Assembly (NCBI GenBank): GCA_900547505.1
Contig: URGY01000026.1
Span: 1 to 14,021 of the forward strand
Direction: 5' to 3'
Source: an uncultured Collinsella sp.
Lineage (GTDB): Bacteria; Actinomycetota; Coriobacteriia; Coriobacteriales; Coriobacteriaceae
Length of the DNA stretch: 14,021 nt
Below are positions 7,436 to 14,021 of this stretch, piece by piece (position 1 is the stretch's first letter; every line of letters begins with the position of its first letter). Both the position numbers and the translations under genes were made by a program. The notes under the pieces are model-generated. The model did not search any database, was not told where the DNA came from, and saw only the letters and a program-made list of their open reading frames with translations.

Positions 7436-7483
7436 GACAGGTTTATTTTGGCAGGGTTTATCTGGGCAAATGCCAGCCGCCAC
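7436..7483. repeat. Dispersed ~50-bp repeat, copy 2
   Basis: Same orientation and near-identical to 5131-5180; begins GACAGGTTTATTTTGG and ends AGCCGCCAC. Beyond 7483 the two copies diverge, which sets the right boundary at about CCAC. Confidence 0.8.
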
Positions 7484-7527
7484 GAGGGAGCTGCCTTCCC
7501 TCACGGCGGTCTTCCAGCAGAAAAACC

Positions 7528-7646
7528 AAGTGAGTAGGCTTTTTGCAGGAGGCCAAGCACGCCCCAAAACGCCACAGCTCTGACCTGCGGTTTTATTGAG
7601 CATTTGCCGCGGTGTGCTCGGCATATCCAAATAAGTCTACTCACTT
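7528..7646 (-). repeat. 119-nt foldable element with inverted ends
   Basis: Outer arms AAGTGAGTAG (7528-7537) and CTACTCACTT (7637-7646) are perfect inverted copies. Nested inside are GCCAAGCAC (7552-7560) with GTGCTCGGC (7614-7622), and CCACAG (7572-7577) with CTGCGG (7585-7590). Both inner stems have one A/C mismatch on the plus strand that becomes a G-U pair on the minus strand, which favours an RNA read from the minus strand. There is no coding potential. It is either a miniature inverted-repeat element or a structured RNA. It lies downstream of the DUF4143 ATPase and its terminator. Confidence 0.55.
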
Positions 7647-7670
7647 GCATCTAAGACGCACCAGATAGGC

Positions 7671-7708
7671 AAAAACCGCCGCAAAAAGGGGCCGGTTCCC
7701 TTCGCGGC
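7671..7708 (-). terminator. Terminator of the DUF4143 ATPase gene
   Basis: GCCGC (7678-7682) pairs with GCGGC (7704-7708), enclosing a second stem AAGGG/CCCTT (7686-7690, 7698-7702). On the minus strand the structure ends in GGTTTTTG (A run 7671-7675). It lies just after the stop at 7731. Confidence 0.65.
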
Positions 7709-7730
7709 TGTTGTTAATACGCCGAGCTTG

Positions 7731-8900
7731 TTATCGTAAAAGCCAATCACGCGCCGAAACCACACTACAGTCTTTCGACTCATACGTTGAGTCCACGCGG
7801 GCTACAACATAGCGCGCATCTTTTGCAATGTCGATCTCATCGCATACAGTCTGTAGATGGCGGGCGTACTTATCGTGATACGTTCTGGATGATTTTATTT
7901 CGATAGCCTTGGGACTCCCTGAGTTTGTACAGTCGAGCAAATCGATTTCACGCTTGCTGTCGTCCCTATAGAAATACAGCTCGGGATTCTCGCCCACGTT
8001 GAGATGGCTCTTCGCCGTTTCGGAAACGATGAGGTTTTCGAAAGCGGCCCCCAGATAAGGGCTCTCCAATAGTTGCTCCAGTGATCCAATTTTGAGCAAG
8101 TAGCAGAGCAGCCCCGTGTCGTAAAAATAGAGCTTGGGCGTTTTAGTTAGACGCTTCTTGGCATTTGCATAATAGGGCTGCAGCGAAAACGTCAGGTAGC
8201 TCTGCTCCAGGATGGACAACCAGCTTTTTATGGTCGATACGCTCACGCCCGTATCTCGAGAAAGCGAGGATATATTGATGAGGGCACCGACGCTCTGAGC
8301 AATTATGGACAGAAACTTATGAAACTCCGCCATATTGCGCACATCAAGCAAGCCCACAACATCGCGCTCAACATAGGTATCGATATAGCTGGGAAAATAA
8401 ACCGAGGACGGCATTCCGGCGGAACGCAGGCGAGGGTATCCCCCTTCGAGCGCGAACAAATCCACTTCCAGCTGCCCCTGCTGGCCCCTCTCCGCTTCTC
8501 GAAACGATAATGGCAGCAATTTCAAGATCCCGACTCGCCCGGCAAGAGACTGCCCGATGCTTTTCATCATCAAAAAGTTTTGCGAGCCTGTAAGGATGTA
8601 TTGACCGGCGTCTCCCCGCTCATCCGAAACAACCTGGATCATTGAAAACAAATCCGGGGCGTATTGCGCCTCATCGATGATGAGTCCGCCCTTTCGGTTG
8701 CGGATAAAACTCACCGGATCCTCCAAGGCCGCGCGCCTCGTTTGAGGGTCCTCAAGCGTGACGTAGGAATAGTCGGGAAAGGTATGCCGAACCAGCGTAG
8801 ACTTACCGCTCTGCCTAGGCCCTGTCAACGACACAACAGGAAACCAGCCTGCCATGCGAATGAGCAACTCATGCAAATCCCTGTTAATGAACTCAGCCAT
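7731..8900 (-). CDS. AAA-type ATPase with DUF4143 domain
   Basis: A 389-aa ATP-binding protein of the AAA_14/DUF4143 family, whose cellular role is generally unknown. Walker A is GPRQSGKST (27-35), Walker B LIIDEAQ (73-79), and a sensor-like LTGSQN lies at 103-108, followed by AGRVGILKLLPLSFRE. The C-terminal DUF4143 part ends with YFYRDDSKREIDLLD and AIEIKSS, the E-x-D and E-x-K pattern of a PD-(D/E)xK-like nuclease fold. I place the start at the ATG at 8900, giving MAEFINRDL with AAGGGG seven bases upstream and matching the family's usual short N-terminus. An upstream in-frame ATG at 8975 would add 25 unconserved residues and run through the iterons. It is a single-gene unit with its own terminator. 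Families of this kind are often multicopy and variable between strains. Confidence 0.85.
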   Translation of the reverse strand: MAEFINRDLHELLIRMAGWFPVVSLTGPRQSGKSTLVRHTFPDYSYVTLEDPQTRRAALEDPVSFIRNRKGGLIIDEAQYAPDLFSMIQVVSDERGDAGQYILTGSQNFLMMKSIGQSLAGRVGILKLLPLSFREAERGQQGQLEVDLFALEGGYPRLRSAGMPSSVYFPSYIDTYVERDVVGLLDVRNMAEFHKFLSIIAQSVGALINISSLSRDTGVSVSTIKSWLSILEQSYLTFSLQPYYANAKKRLTKTPKLYFYDTGLLCYLLKIGSLEQLLESPYLGAAFENLIVSETAKSHLNVGENPELYFYRDDSKREIDLLDCTNSGSPKAIEIKSSRTYHDKYARHLQTVCDEIDIAKDARYVVARVDSTYESKDCSVVSARDWLLR

Positions 8901-8925
8901 ATCAACGCCCCTTATTGCGCTGTTA

Positions 8926-8994
8926 CCATAATCGGATAGTTTCATTCGCCATAATCTTATATTAGCGTTTACCACAATCTTATAGTAGCCTAGT
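8926..8994. repeat. Three 23-bp tandem iterons upstream of the DUF4143 ATPase
   Basis: Units start at 8926, 8949 and 8972, exactly 23 bp apart. Cores are CCATAATCGGATAGT, CCATAATCTTATATTAG and CCACAATCTTATAGTAG. The first 15-17 bp of each unit are conserved and the remainder varies. They begin 25 bp upstream of the ATPase start. Regular spacing in the promoter or leader suggests cooperative binding of a protein, perhaps autoregulation. Confidence 0.75.
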
Positions 8995-9041
8995 TCAAAA
9001 GCATTATTTATAGAGCCGAAATCTCAGACCCTAAATAACAA

Positions 9042-9080
9042 AAGCCACCACAATGGGGGCTGTCCCCATTGTGGTGGCTT
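9042..9080 (-). terminator. Strong terminator of the MATE gene
   Basis: A perfect 17-bp stem (9042-9058 with 9064-9080; arms begin AAGCCACCACAATGG) around GCTGT. On the minus strand the tail is TTTTGTTATTT. It lies 48 nt after the MATE stop codon and would insulate the ATPase gene from the operon upstream of it. Confidence 0.9.
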
Positions 9081-9128
9081 GCAGGCGAGTTAACTTGTTC
9101 GACTATCGTACGCCAGCCATGTCCGAGC

Positions 9129-10505
9129 CTAGAGCGTGGCAAGGCGCTTGAACTCGTGCGCGGCGAGCGCAATGGAGATGATGCCGGTAATGGCGTCGGC
9201 CACCACCAGGGCGATCCACACGCCCTCAACACCCATCATGTTGCCGAGGAGGTACATAAGCGGCACTGAGCAGATCACATAGCGAAGCAGGCCGGTAAAC
9301 GTGGCGACACCAACCTTCTCGACCGCCTGGAAATATATCGACATGGTCATGGCAAGATAGCCCAGGGCAACAGCCAGGATGACGGTACGCGTGGCGTTGG
9401 CGGCAACCTCAACGAGCGCAGGATCGCTGCCGGCAAAGAAGGCGCACACCGGAGTGGCGGCAAGCCAGAGCGCGACGGTGACCAGCGCCAGCGTCACAAC
9501 CTGGTACTTAAGCGTGCAAGAGAGCGTCTCCTTAAGGCGCGCCCAAGCCTTTGCGCCGGCGTTGAAGGCAGCGATGGGCTGCAGGCCATAGGAGAAGCAC
9601 TGGGCAACCATCATGGTGATGTAGAGGATGTAGCCGTTGATCACGCCAAAGGCTGCGATGTAGAGCGAGCCCATGTCGCCGCCGAGCGAGCCCAAAAGCG
9701 AGTTGGCAACGGTGTTAAAGATAAAGGTCGCGCCCTGGACCAGGAAGAACGGGAAGCCGATCTTGAGGATCTGGCCGCAGACGGCGAGGTCGAGCTTAAG
9801 GTCGGCCAGGCTAATCTGGAGCTGGGACTTTTTGCCCCCGATGAACCAGAAGATACCGATGGCCCAGATACCGATGGAAAGCCCGTAGTACACGCCGGCG
9901 CCCATAACGCCAAACTTGAGCACAAACGTAGAAAGCGCGAGCCAGCAGATGGCAACGATGGCCGAAACGGTCATGAGGTTGGCCTGGACCTGAACCTTCT
10001 CGTCCACACGCATCACAGCGGTGACCATCTGGCCAATGACTGTGAGCGGCAGCAGCACGGCGAAGGTGCGCACGCCGGCAACGGTATCGGCCATGATGTC
10101 GGGCGTGGCGCCAAAGAATGCGCAGATGGGCTCGGTAAACACGGCCATCACCACAGCAAGCAGCACACTCACAATCGTGGTGAGCCAAAAGCCCTGGCTA
10201 AAAGCCTTGCTTGCGCCCTTAATGTCGCCGGCACCCAAAAGGTTGCCCACCACGGCGGGCACGCCGGTGCCAAACAGGTTGCCAAAGGCCAGGTTGATGT
10301 ACTCGACCGACATGATGATCGAGACGCAGGCCAGGCCGTGGGCACCCAGGCCCCAACCCATCACGAGGCCCTCGAGGACCACCATGATGATCTGGGCGAG
10401 CATGCCCTGGCCGGTGACGATGGTGTACTTACGCACCAGACCGGGAATCGGTTGGGAGGCGAGCTCGCGCTCCTCCTCCACGGCAGCGGTTACTTCTTCT
10501 GCCAT
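9129..10505 (-). CDS. MATE-family efflux transporter
   Basis: A 458-aa integral membrane protein with about 12 hydrophobic segments in two homologous halves, as in MATE sodium- or proton-driven multidrug and metabolite exporters. Recognisable features are the N-terminal KYTIVTGQGMLAQIIM, the first-half segment NLFGTGVPAVVGNLLGAGD and its second-half counterpart CFSYGLQPIAAFNAGA, both of the family's G-x-x-P/A-x-x-x-x-x-G type. The ATG at 10505 is chosen because AAAGGGGAG lies five bases upstream; the longer open frame to 10583 has no ribosome site. It follows the cytoplasmic amidohydrolase by 87 bp on the same strand and ends in a strong terminator, so the two are probably co-transcribed. The likely job is export of a product or toxic substrate linked to that enzyme. 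The transported molecule is unknown. Confidence 0.92.
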   Translation of the reverse strand: MAEEVTAAVEEERELASQPIPGLVRKYTIVTGQGMLAQIIMVVLEGLVMGWGLGAHGLACVSIIMSVEYINLAFGNLFGTGVPAVVGNLLGAGDIKGASKAFSQGFWLTTIVSVLLAVVMAVFTEPICAFFGATPDIMADTVAGVRTFAVLLPLTVIGQMVTAVMRVDEKVQVQANLMTVSAIVAICWLALSTFVLKFGVMGAGVYYGLSIGIWAIGIFWFIGGKKSQLQISLADLKLDLAVCGQILKIGFPFFLVQGATFIFNTVANSLLGSLGGDMGSLYIAAFGVINGYILYITMMVAQCFSYGLQPIAAFNAGAKAWARLKETLSCTLKYQVVTLALVTVALWLAATPVCAFFAGSDPALVEVAANATRTVILAVALGYLAMTMSIYFQAVEKVGVATFTGLLRYVICSVPLMYLLGNMMGVEGVWIALVVADAITGIISIALAAHEFKRLATL

Positions 10506-10548
10506 TGTTCTCCCCTTTCCTTGAGAGAGTAGTGCTGAATGGATGTCA

Positions 10549-10576
10549 GGCGGCTGACAACTGGCGCCAAGCCGCC
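10549..10576 (-). promoter_or_regulatory. Intercistronic hairpin between amidohydrolase and MATE genes
   Basis: GGCGGCT (10549-10555) and AGCCGCC (10570-10576) enclose TGGCGCCA (10562-10569), itself a palindrome. There is no T run on the minus strand, so it is unlikely to terminate. It may stabilise or separate the mRNA segments and tune MATE expression relative to the enzyme. Confidence 0.4.
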
Positions 10577-10592
10577 CAACCAAACGATGGCG

Positions 10593-12221
10593 CTAGGCCT
10601 CAAAGACCACCTTGCCGGCGATCATCGTAAGGGCCGCGGTAGCCTCGAGCACCTCTGCCGGCTCGCAGGTAAAGAGATTGCGGTCGAGTACGCAAATGTC
10701 GGCTTGCTTGCCGCAGGCGAGTGTGCCGATGCGGTCCTCAGCATGCATAGCGTAGGCGCTGCCGTAGGTGTATGCGCGCAGGGCCTCGGCCATAGTGATT
10801 CGCTCCTCGGGGAACCAACCCTCAGGATTAGATCCATCCTCGAGCATGCGGTAGACCGCTCCATAGACTTCCTCCATAGGCTCAAGCCCCACGACCGGGA
10901 AGTCGGAGCCCAGATGCACGCAGGCACCGCTCGCGAGCAGGCTATGAATTGGCCACGAGAGCGCCGCGCGCTCGGGACCAACGGCGTCGTCCTTTGCCAA
11001 GTCTGCCATATCAAGCAGCATATGCCACGGCTGCATGGCCGGACAGACGCCGAGCTCCGCATAGCGCGGCAAATCCTCAGGTTGAACAGTCTCGTTGTGC
11101 TCCATGGAGTGACGACAGCCCATAAGACCGTAACGCTTCTCGCCCTCCTCGAAGCAGTCCAGGATAAAGCGTACGGAACGATCGCCTATGGCATGGATGC
11201 GCGTGTCGACACCCCACTCAAGCGCTTTAAGGATGGCTTTGCGCACACGCTCAGGTTCCTCAGCCGGCTCGCCACAGGTCTCGGGAGCATTAGCATAGGG
11301 CTCGAGCATCCAAGCAGTATGATCGGAACACACACCGTCAATGAACTGCTTAAAGCCATGCCACTCGACTTGCGTGCCCGGGAAGTCGTATTTCGCCCGA
11401 ATCTCCTCGAGCGTCATGGCCTCGTTCTCAAAAAGGTCTGTGTACATGAACACGCGCAACGGAAGTTCGCCCTTGCGGTTAAGCTCCGCGAGGAATTTAT
11501 AGGGGTTATCCATGCTCACAAAAGTGGGGTTTACCATGCCGACTGTCGTAATACCGAGAGCGTTGGCACGATGCGCGGTCTTGGCAAAGGAAGCACTAGC
11601 CACCTCGGGGGCAGGATTGTATACCTCATCCAAGAAAAGGGATCCCGCGTTGTTCGAGAAGACCCCAGTGGGGTTGCCAGCTTCATCCCTAAGAATCTTG
11701 CCGCCTGATGGGTCTGGCGTTTCAGCAGTAATGCCGATTTTCTCGATTGCGCAGGTGTTGGCGCTAAACGTGTGCACGTCAACCTGCTGCAAAAAGACCG
11801 GACGGTCCGAAATGTACTCATCGATCATTGCCGCCGTAGGCATCTCGGGCACGTCCCACTGGAACTGGATAACCTGATAGCCCACGATCCACTCGTTGTT
11901 CGGGTGGTCTTCGGCAAACGCCTGCACGCGTTCCATACACTGCTCAAAGCTTGTGCAATCGATGAGATTGACGGCGAAATCGGGATCGGACACAAAGGCG
12001 CCCTGGGCATAGTGAGTGTGTGAGTCGATGATGCCAGGCATGACGAGCTTATCGCCATAGTCGCGCACCTCGGTATCGGGCCCGATAAAAGCGTCGAGGT
12101 ACTTATCCTCGCCGCACGCAACAATCCTGTCACCTGCGACGGCAACGCCGCCCTTGAACGGGGCCAGCCCGTCACCAGCGAACACAGCATTACTTTTGAT
12201 GACTAAATCCGCTTTGTCCAT
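10593..12221 (-). CDS. Cytoplasmic YtcJ-like amidohydrolase
   Basis: A 542-aa metal-dependent hydrolase of the Amidohydrolase_3/YtcJ family. The core motifs are in order: PGIIDSHTH (63-70, HxH), GFKQFIDG with Lys291, RIHAIGDRSV (His343), RHSMEH (His371, His375), MQPWH, and GSDFPV (Asp440), ending in a C-terminal GKQADICVLDRN strand. All the expected metal ligands are present. No signal peptide is seen, unlike the paralogue at 336-2139. The start ATG at 12221 is set by GAGGAGG five bases upstream and by the family's usual N-terminus (DLVIKSNAVFAGDG); the frame stays open to 12464 but those 81 codons have no conserved content. It heads a probable two-gene operon with the MATE exporter and lies downstream of a membrane LuxR regulator on the same strand. 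The substrate is not identifiable. Confidence 0.92.
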   Translation of the reverse strand: MDKADLVIKSNAVFAGDGLAPFKGGVAVAGDRIVACGEDKYLDAFIGPDTEVRDYGDKLVMPGIIDSHTHYAQGAFVSDPDFAVNLIDCTSFEQCMERVQAFAEDHPNNEWIVGYQVIQFQWDVPEMPTAAMIDEYISDRPVFLQQVDVHTFSANTCAIEKIGITAETPDPSGGKILRDEAGNPTGVFSNNAGSLFLDEVYNPAPEVASASFAKTAHRANALGITTVGMVNPTFVSMDNPYKFLAELNRKGELPLRVFMYTDLFENEAMTLEEIRAKYDFPGTQVEWHGFKQFIDGVCSDHTAWMLEPYANAPETCGEPAEEPERVRKAILKALEWGVDTRIHAIGDRSVRFILDCFEEGEKRYGLMGCRHSMEHNETVQPEDLPRYAELGVCPAMQPWHMLLDMADLAKDDAVGPERAALSWPIHSLLASGACVHLGSDFPVVGLEPMEEVYGAVYRMLEDGSNPEGWFPEERITMAEALRAYTYGSAYAMHAEDRIGTLACGKQADICVLDRNLFTCEPAEVLEATAALTMIAGKVVFEA

Positions 12222-12286
12222 ATGAGCCTCCTCAGACGTTACAGGACAATGGATGAGCGCCACGATACGACGCGCCCAATCGGTGA

Positions 12287-12364
12287 GGGAGCATTTGTCG
12301 CTCCCTACATGACACGTGCCTACGAGCGGTCGGGCGTCTGTCCAGCGCCCTACGCCCCGTGTCA
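12287..12364 (-). promoter_or_regulatory. Structured leader candidate upstream of the amidohydrolase-MATE operon
   Basis: TGACACG (12310-12316) and CGTGTCA (12358-12364) are inverted arms enclosing a smaller stem, GGGCG (12332-12336) with CGCCC (12346-12350). Next to it is a separate hairpin, GGGAGC (12287-12292) with GCTCCC (12300-12305). All lie in the 307-bp gap before the amidohydrolase start, 66-143 nt from the ATG, where a 5' leader would be. No known riboswitch class is recognised. Confidence 0.4.
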
Positions 12365-12434
12365 ACACCCATTGACGCACCTCCTGCACAAGCTGCCAAG
12401 ATGGAAACGAGCGAACGGACGGCTTAAGAAGGTT

Positions 12435-12464
12435 TACACGTCTGAGCAGGTATTTTATTGTCAA
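12435..12464 (-). promoter_or_regulatory. Promoter candidate for the amidohydrolase-MATE operon
   Basis: On the minus strand a consensus -35 box TTGACA lies at 12464-12459. About 18 nt further is CGTGTA (12440-12435), a weak -10 box. A transcript starting near 12428 would include the structured leader at 12287-12364. The -10 is poor, so the assignment is tentative. Confidence 0.3.
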
Positions 12465-12528
12465 AGTTTATTGTCGCTTCATTACGCCAAGTGGTCTGCG
12501 ATACGCCGTCAGCCGAACCACTCCAGCC

Positions 12529-13521
12529 TTACGAGCGCCAGAATGTCTCAATCAAGTCGTCACGCGCCTTGACTTCGCTCTTTACATAGATGCGATGCAG
12601 GTGAGCCTTGACGGTACCCGGACTAATCACAAGTTCGTTAGCAATATTTTGGACATCGAGTCCACGCAATACGAGTGTAAGCACTTCCTGTTCACGCTTT
12701 GAAAGCCCATGCTCGTCCGAGAAAATCACAACACGCGAGACAAGGTCCTCCCGTGCATCACGGCGCTCTGTCGCTACCTCTTCATCGGCACGAGGGTGAC
12801 GCGAGAACACACGTAAGATATGGCTGAACTGTTTAAATAGCTGAACGGCTGCAGCCACAAACAATAAATTCTCTGAGATATTCCGCTCGCCCAGATACCA
12901 TAAAAAGGCGCTCACCATCACGTTGTCAACGTCAGGCGTGCAGAATAGGATCATATAGGTATCTTCGATAACCACCATCACGGTAAGCACGCAGGCTATG
13001 CAAAAGAACATCCGAGAGCGCTCAAGATCGAGCCGCTCAGCCCTATTCTCCGTCTTGCGATAGCGAGCGTAAGCATATACCAAGCAGAATGCCATTCCCA
13101 AATCGCGCGTAAGCCAAAAAAGATATTGCTGAACCTGGCCCGCAAAGCCAGTACGAGGCACCAGAGCAAGCTGAAGCACGGCGATCGGTACGACATATGC
13201 GGCAACGCGCTTAACGGTCACCTCATCGTGTAAGCGAAACGTTACCCAAAGCCATACGCACGCAAGAATCGCCACGCCCAGCGCGCAGCGCAGTAACGGA
13301 TGTTGAAGCGGCTCATTAAACGTCACCACATAGTCATATTTGAGCCGGTTGTACTCATCAAAGAAGATCACCGACATATCGAAGATATAGAGAAGGAAGC
13401 CCGCGGCCGCCACCAAACAATCGCGTCGACGAGTCATGAGCCATATTACGAGTGCAGTTGATGCCGTCACCAATCCAACGCCCATGACAAGAATCGTGTA
13501 GATAAAGAATGCGAAGCTCAT
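12529..13521 (-). CDS. Membrane-anchored LuxR-type transcriptional regulator (paralogue)
   Basis: A 330-aa protein with about seven hydrophobic segments (residues 1-245) and a C-terminal LuxR/GerE helix-turn-helix (SKREQEVLTLVLRGLDVQNI, then ANELVISPGTVKAHLHRIYVKSEV). It aligns end to end with the regulator at 2278-3240: shared landmarks are FFDEY near residue 55, VVIED in a membrane segment, GERNISEN before the last membrane helix, and the ending ETFW/QSFW. I chose the ATG at 13521, preceded by a GAGAGTGG-like site, because it matches the N-terminus of the paralogue (MSFAFFIYT against MSAFYFFYG). An ATG at 13560 or further upstream would add residues with no counterpart. It lies 307 bp upstream of the cytoplasmic amidohydrolase in the same orientation and probably regulates that enzyme and the MATE exporter. 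The sensed ligand is unknown. Confidence 0.87.
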   Translation of the reverse strand: MSFAFFIYTILVMGVGLVTASTALVIWLMTRRRDCLVAAAGFLLYIFDMSVIFFDEYNRLKYDYVVTFNEPLQHPLLRCALGVAILACVWLWVTFRLHDEVTVKRVAAYVVPIAVLQLALVPRTGFAGQVQQYLFWLTRDLGMAFCLVYAYARYRKTENRAERLDLERSRMFFCIACVLTVMVVIEDTYMILFCTPDVDNVMVSAFLWYLGERNISENLLFVAAAVQLFKQFSHILRVFSRHPRADEEVATERRDAREDLVSRVVIFSDEHGLSKREQEVLTLVLRGLDVQNIANELVISPGTVKAHLHRIYVKSEVKARDDLIETFWRS

Positions 13522-13610
13522 ACCACTCTCATTCCGCACACAACCAGCTTGATTCCGCATTACAGTTATGGTAAGACATCGAACGAATACCAAGATCGAA
13601 AGGAGATGCC

Positions 13611-13802
13611 ATGGCGCCGATTGCACCGCTCAAGATTATTGTCGCGCCCGCCGCCAAGGCCATCGCCAAGATCGGTTCGACCATGACCTACGATGACGTT
13701 CCCTGCATCGTTGATGAGCGCAACGACAGCTGCCCTTACCTGGGCCACGTCCCCTACTTTGCGCCTAAACTCTCCTCTGATATCGAGCAGCACAACCGCT
13801 AG
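13611..13802 (+). CDS. Small protein of unknown function
   Basis: I do not recognise this 63-aa product. The start ATG at 13611 has a near-ideal AAGGAG five bases upstream (13600-13605), the best argument that it is translated. The N-terminal 20 residues are hydrophobic and Ala/Ile-rich with two lysines (IVAPAAKAIAKIG), possibly an amphipathic helix. The rest is polar, with acidic residues, two cysteines (CIVDERNDSC, eight residues between them) and a PYFAPKL segment. There is no clear signal peptide or membrane helix. It is transcribed divergently from the LuxR gene across an 89-bp gap. A TTGATT box at 13549-13554 with TAAGAC 17 bp later (13572-13577) is a weak promoter candidate. Confidence 0.7.
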   Translation: MAPIAPLKIIVAPAAKAIAKIGSTMTYDDVPCIVDERNDSCPYLGHVPYFAPKLSSDIEQHNR

Positions 13803-13990
13803 CATAACCTTCACGATTGCCGCAGTAATCCTCGCAGCAATTTGTTAACTCGGAAGCAACTCCGGTTTTGAGTCCCGCACTGCCGAACCGAACCCCCTCA
13901 CGATTTGCGTTTTCCACACACGCCAACGCCGGGATTGTCGACGCTGCGGCCGCGGCGCGATATGAGGCGCGAAACCTCGCCCAGCAACAC

Positions 13991-14021
13991 CTGTCTCTTA
14001 TACACATCTGACGCTGCCGAC
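13991..14021 (+). other. Nextera sequencing adapter, not genomic
   Basis: CTGTCTCTTATACACATCT (13991-14009) is the transposase mosaic end and GACGCTGCCGAC (14010-14021) is the start of the i5-side adapter. Together they match the reverse complement of the standard Nextera read-1 adapter without a mismatch. Genomic sequence ends at 13990. Confidence 0.97.

Noticed and set aside
8901..8975. A 25-residue N-terminal extension of the DUF4143 ATPase.
   Set aside because: It would be encoded by the iterons and has no family counterpart; the ATG at 8900 has a better ribosome site.
12222..12464. An 81-residue N-terminal extension of the cytoplasmic amidohydrolase.
   Set aside because: The GAGGAGG site five bases before 12221 and the family's usual N-terminus mark the later start; the extension overlaps the structured leader.
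13850..13910. A tRNA-like stretch around GGTTTTGAGTCCC.
   Set aside because: It resembles a T-arm loop only loosely. The flanking bases do not form a T stem, and no acceptor, D or anticodon arm can be built.
13765..14007. An 80-codon minus-strand frame starting MCIRDR at the right end.
   Set aside because: Its first codons are the Nextera adapter and it overlaps the small plus-strand gene antisense; the remainder has no recognisable protein pattern.
1..14021. CRISPR arrays, rRNA genes, prophage or transposase genes.
   Set aside because: No regularly spaced direct repeats with unique spacers, no conserved RNA segments, and no integrase, transposase or phage structural gene were seen.

Overview
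The window looks like chromosomal DNA of a GC-rich gut actinobacterium of the class Coriobacteriia, most likely Collinsella or a close relative. This is inferred from gene style: membrane-anchored LuxR regulators beside hydrolases, agmatine deiminase, a DUF4143 ATPase and short intergenic repeats. No marker gene proves it. The right end is not biological: bases 13991-14021 match the Illumina Nextera adapter, so this is the raw end of an assembled contig.

Layout, left to right. 1-335: a terminator of an off-window gene, a short repeat cluster, and the terminator of the next gene. 336-2139 (-): a Tat-exported lipoprotein of the YtcJ-like amidohydrolase family whose reading frame is broken by a run of eight G/C inside the signal-peptide region. 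2278-3240 (-): a membrane LuxR regulator. 3241-3606: intergenic, with a perfect 21-bp inverted repeat. 3607-4257 (+): a GNAT acetyltransferase. 4258-5255: decayed DNA holding a frameshifted kinase-like gene remnant, a second C-terminal remnant and a dispersed repeat. 5256-6377 (-): agmatine deiminase, divergent from 6556-7359 (+), a soluble LuxR regulator. 7360-7730: terminators, the second copy of the dispersed repeat, and a 119-nt foldable element. 7731-8900 (-): a DUF4143 ATPase preceded by three 23-bp iterons. 9129-10505 (-): a MATE exporter. 10593-12221 (-): a second, cytoplasmic YtcJ-like amidohydrolase. 12529-13521 (-): a second membrane LuxR regulator. 13611-13802 (+): a 63-aa protein of unknown function.

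How it fits together: three times in the window a LuxR-type regulator sits beside a hydrolase of amide or guanidino compounds: membrane LuxR then exported amidohydrolase, membrane LuxR then cytoplasmic amidohydrolase then MATE exporter, and soluble LuxR divergent from agmatine deiminase. The two membrane LuxR proteins are paralogues along their whole length, as are the amidohydrolases more loosely, so the two modules probably arose by duplication and diverged to different small molecules. Substrates cannot be read from the sequence.

The observations most worth following are the G8 tract that separates the Tat leader from the mature amidohydrolase (possible phase variation or an assembly error), the 23-bp iterons before the DUF4143 ATPase, and the two structured repeat families.
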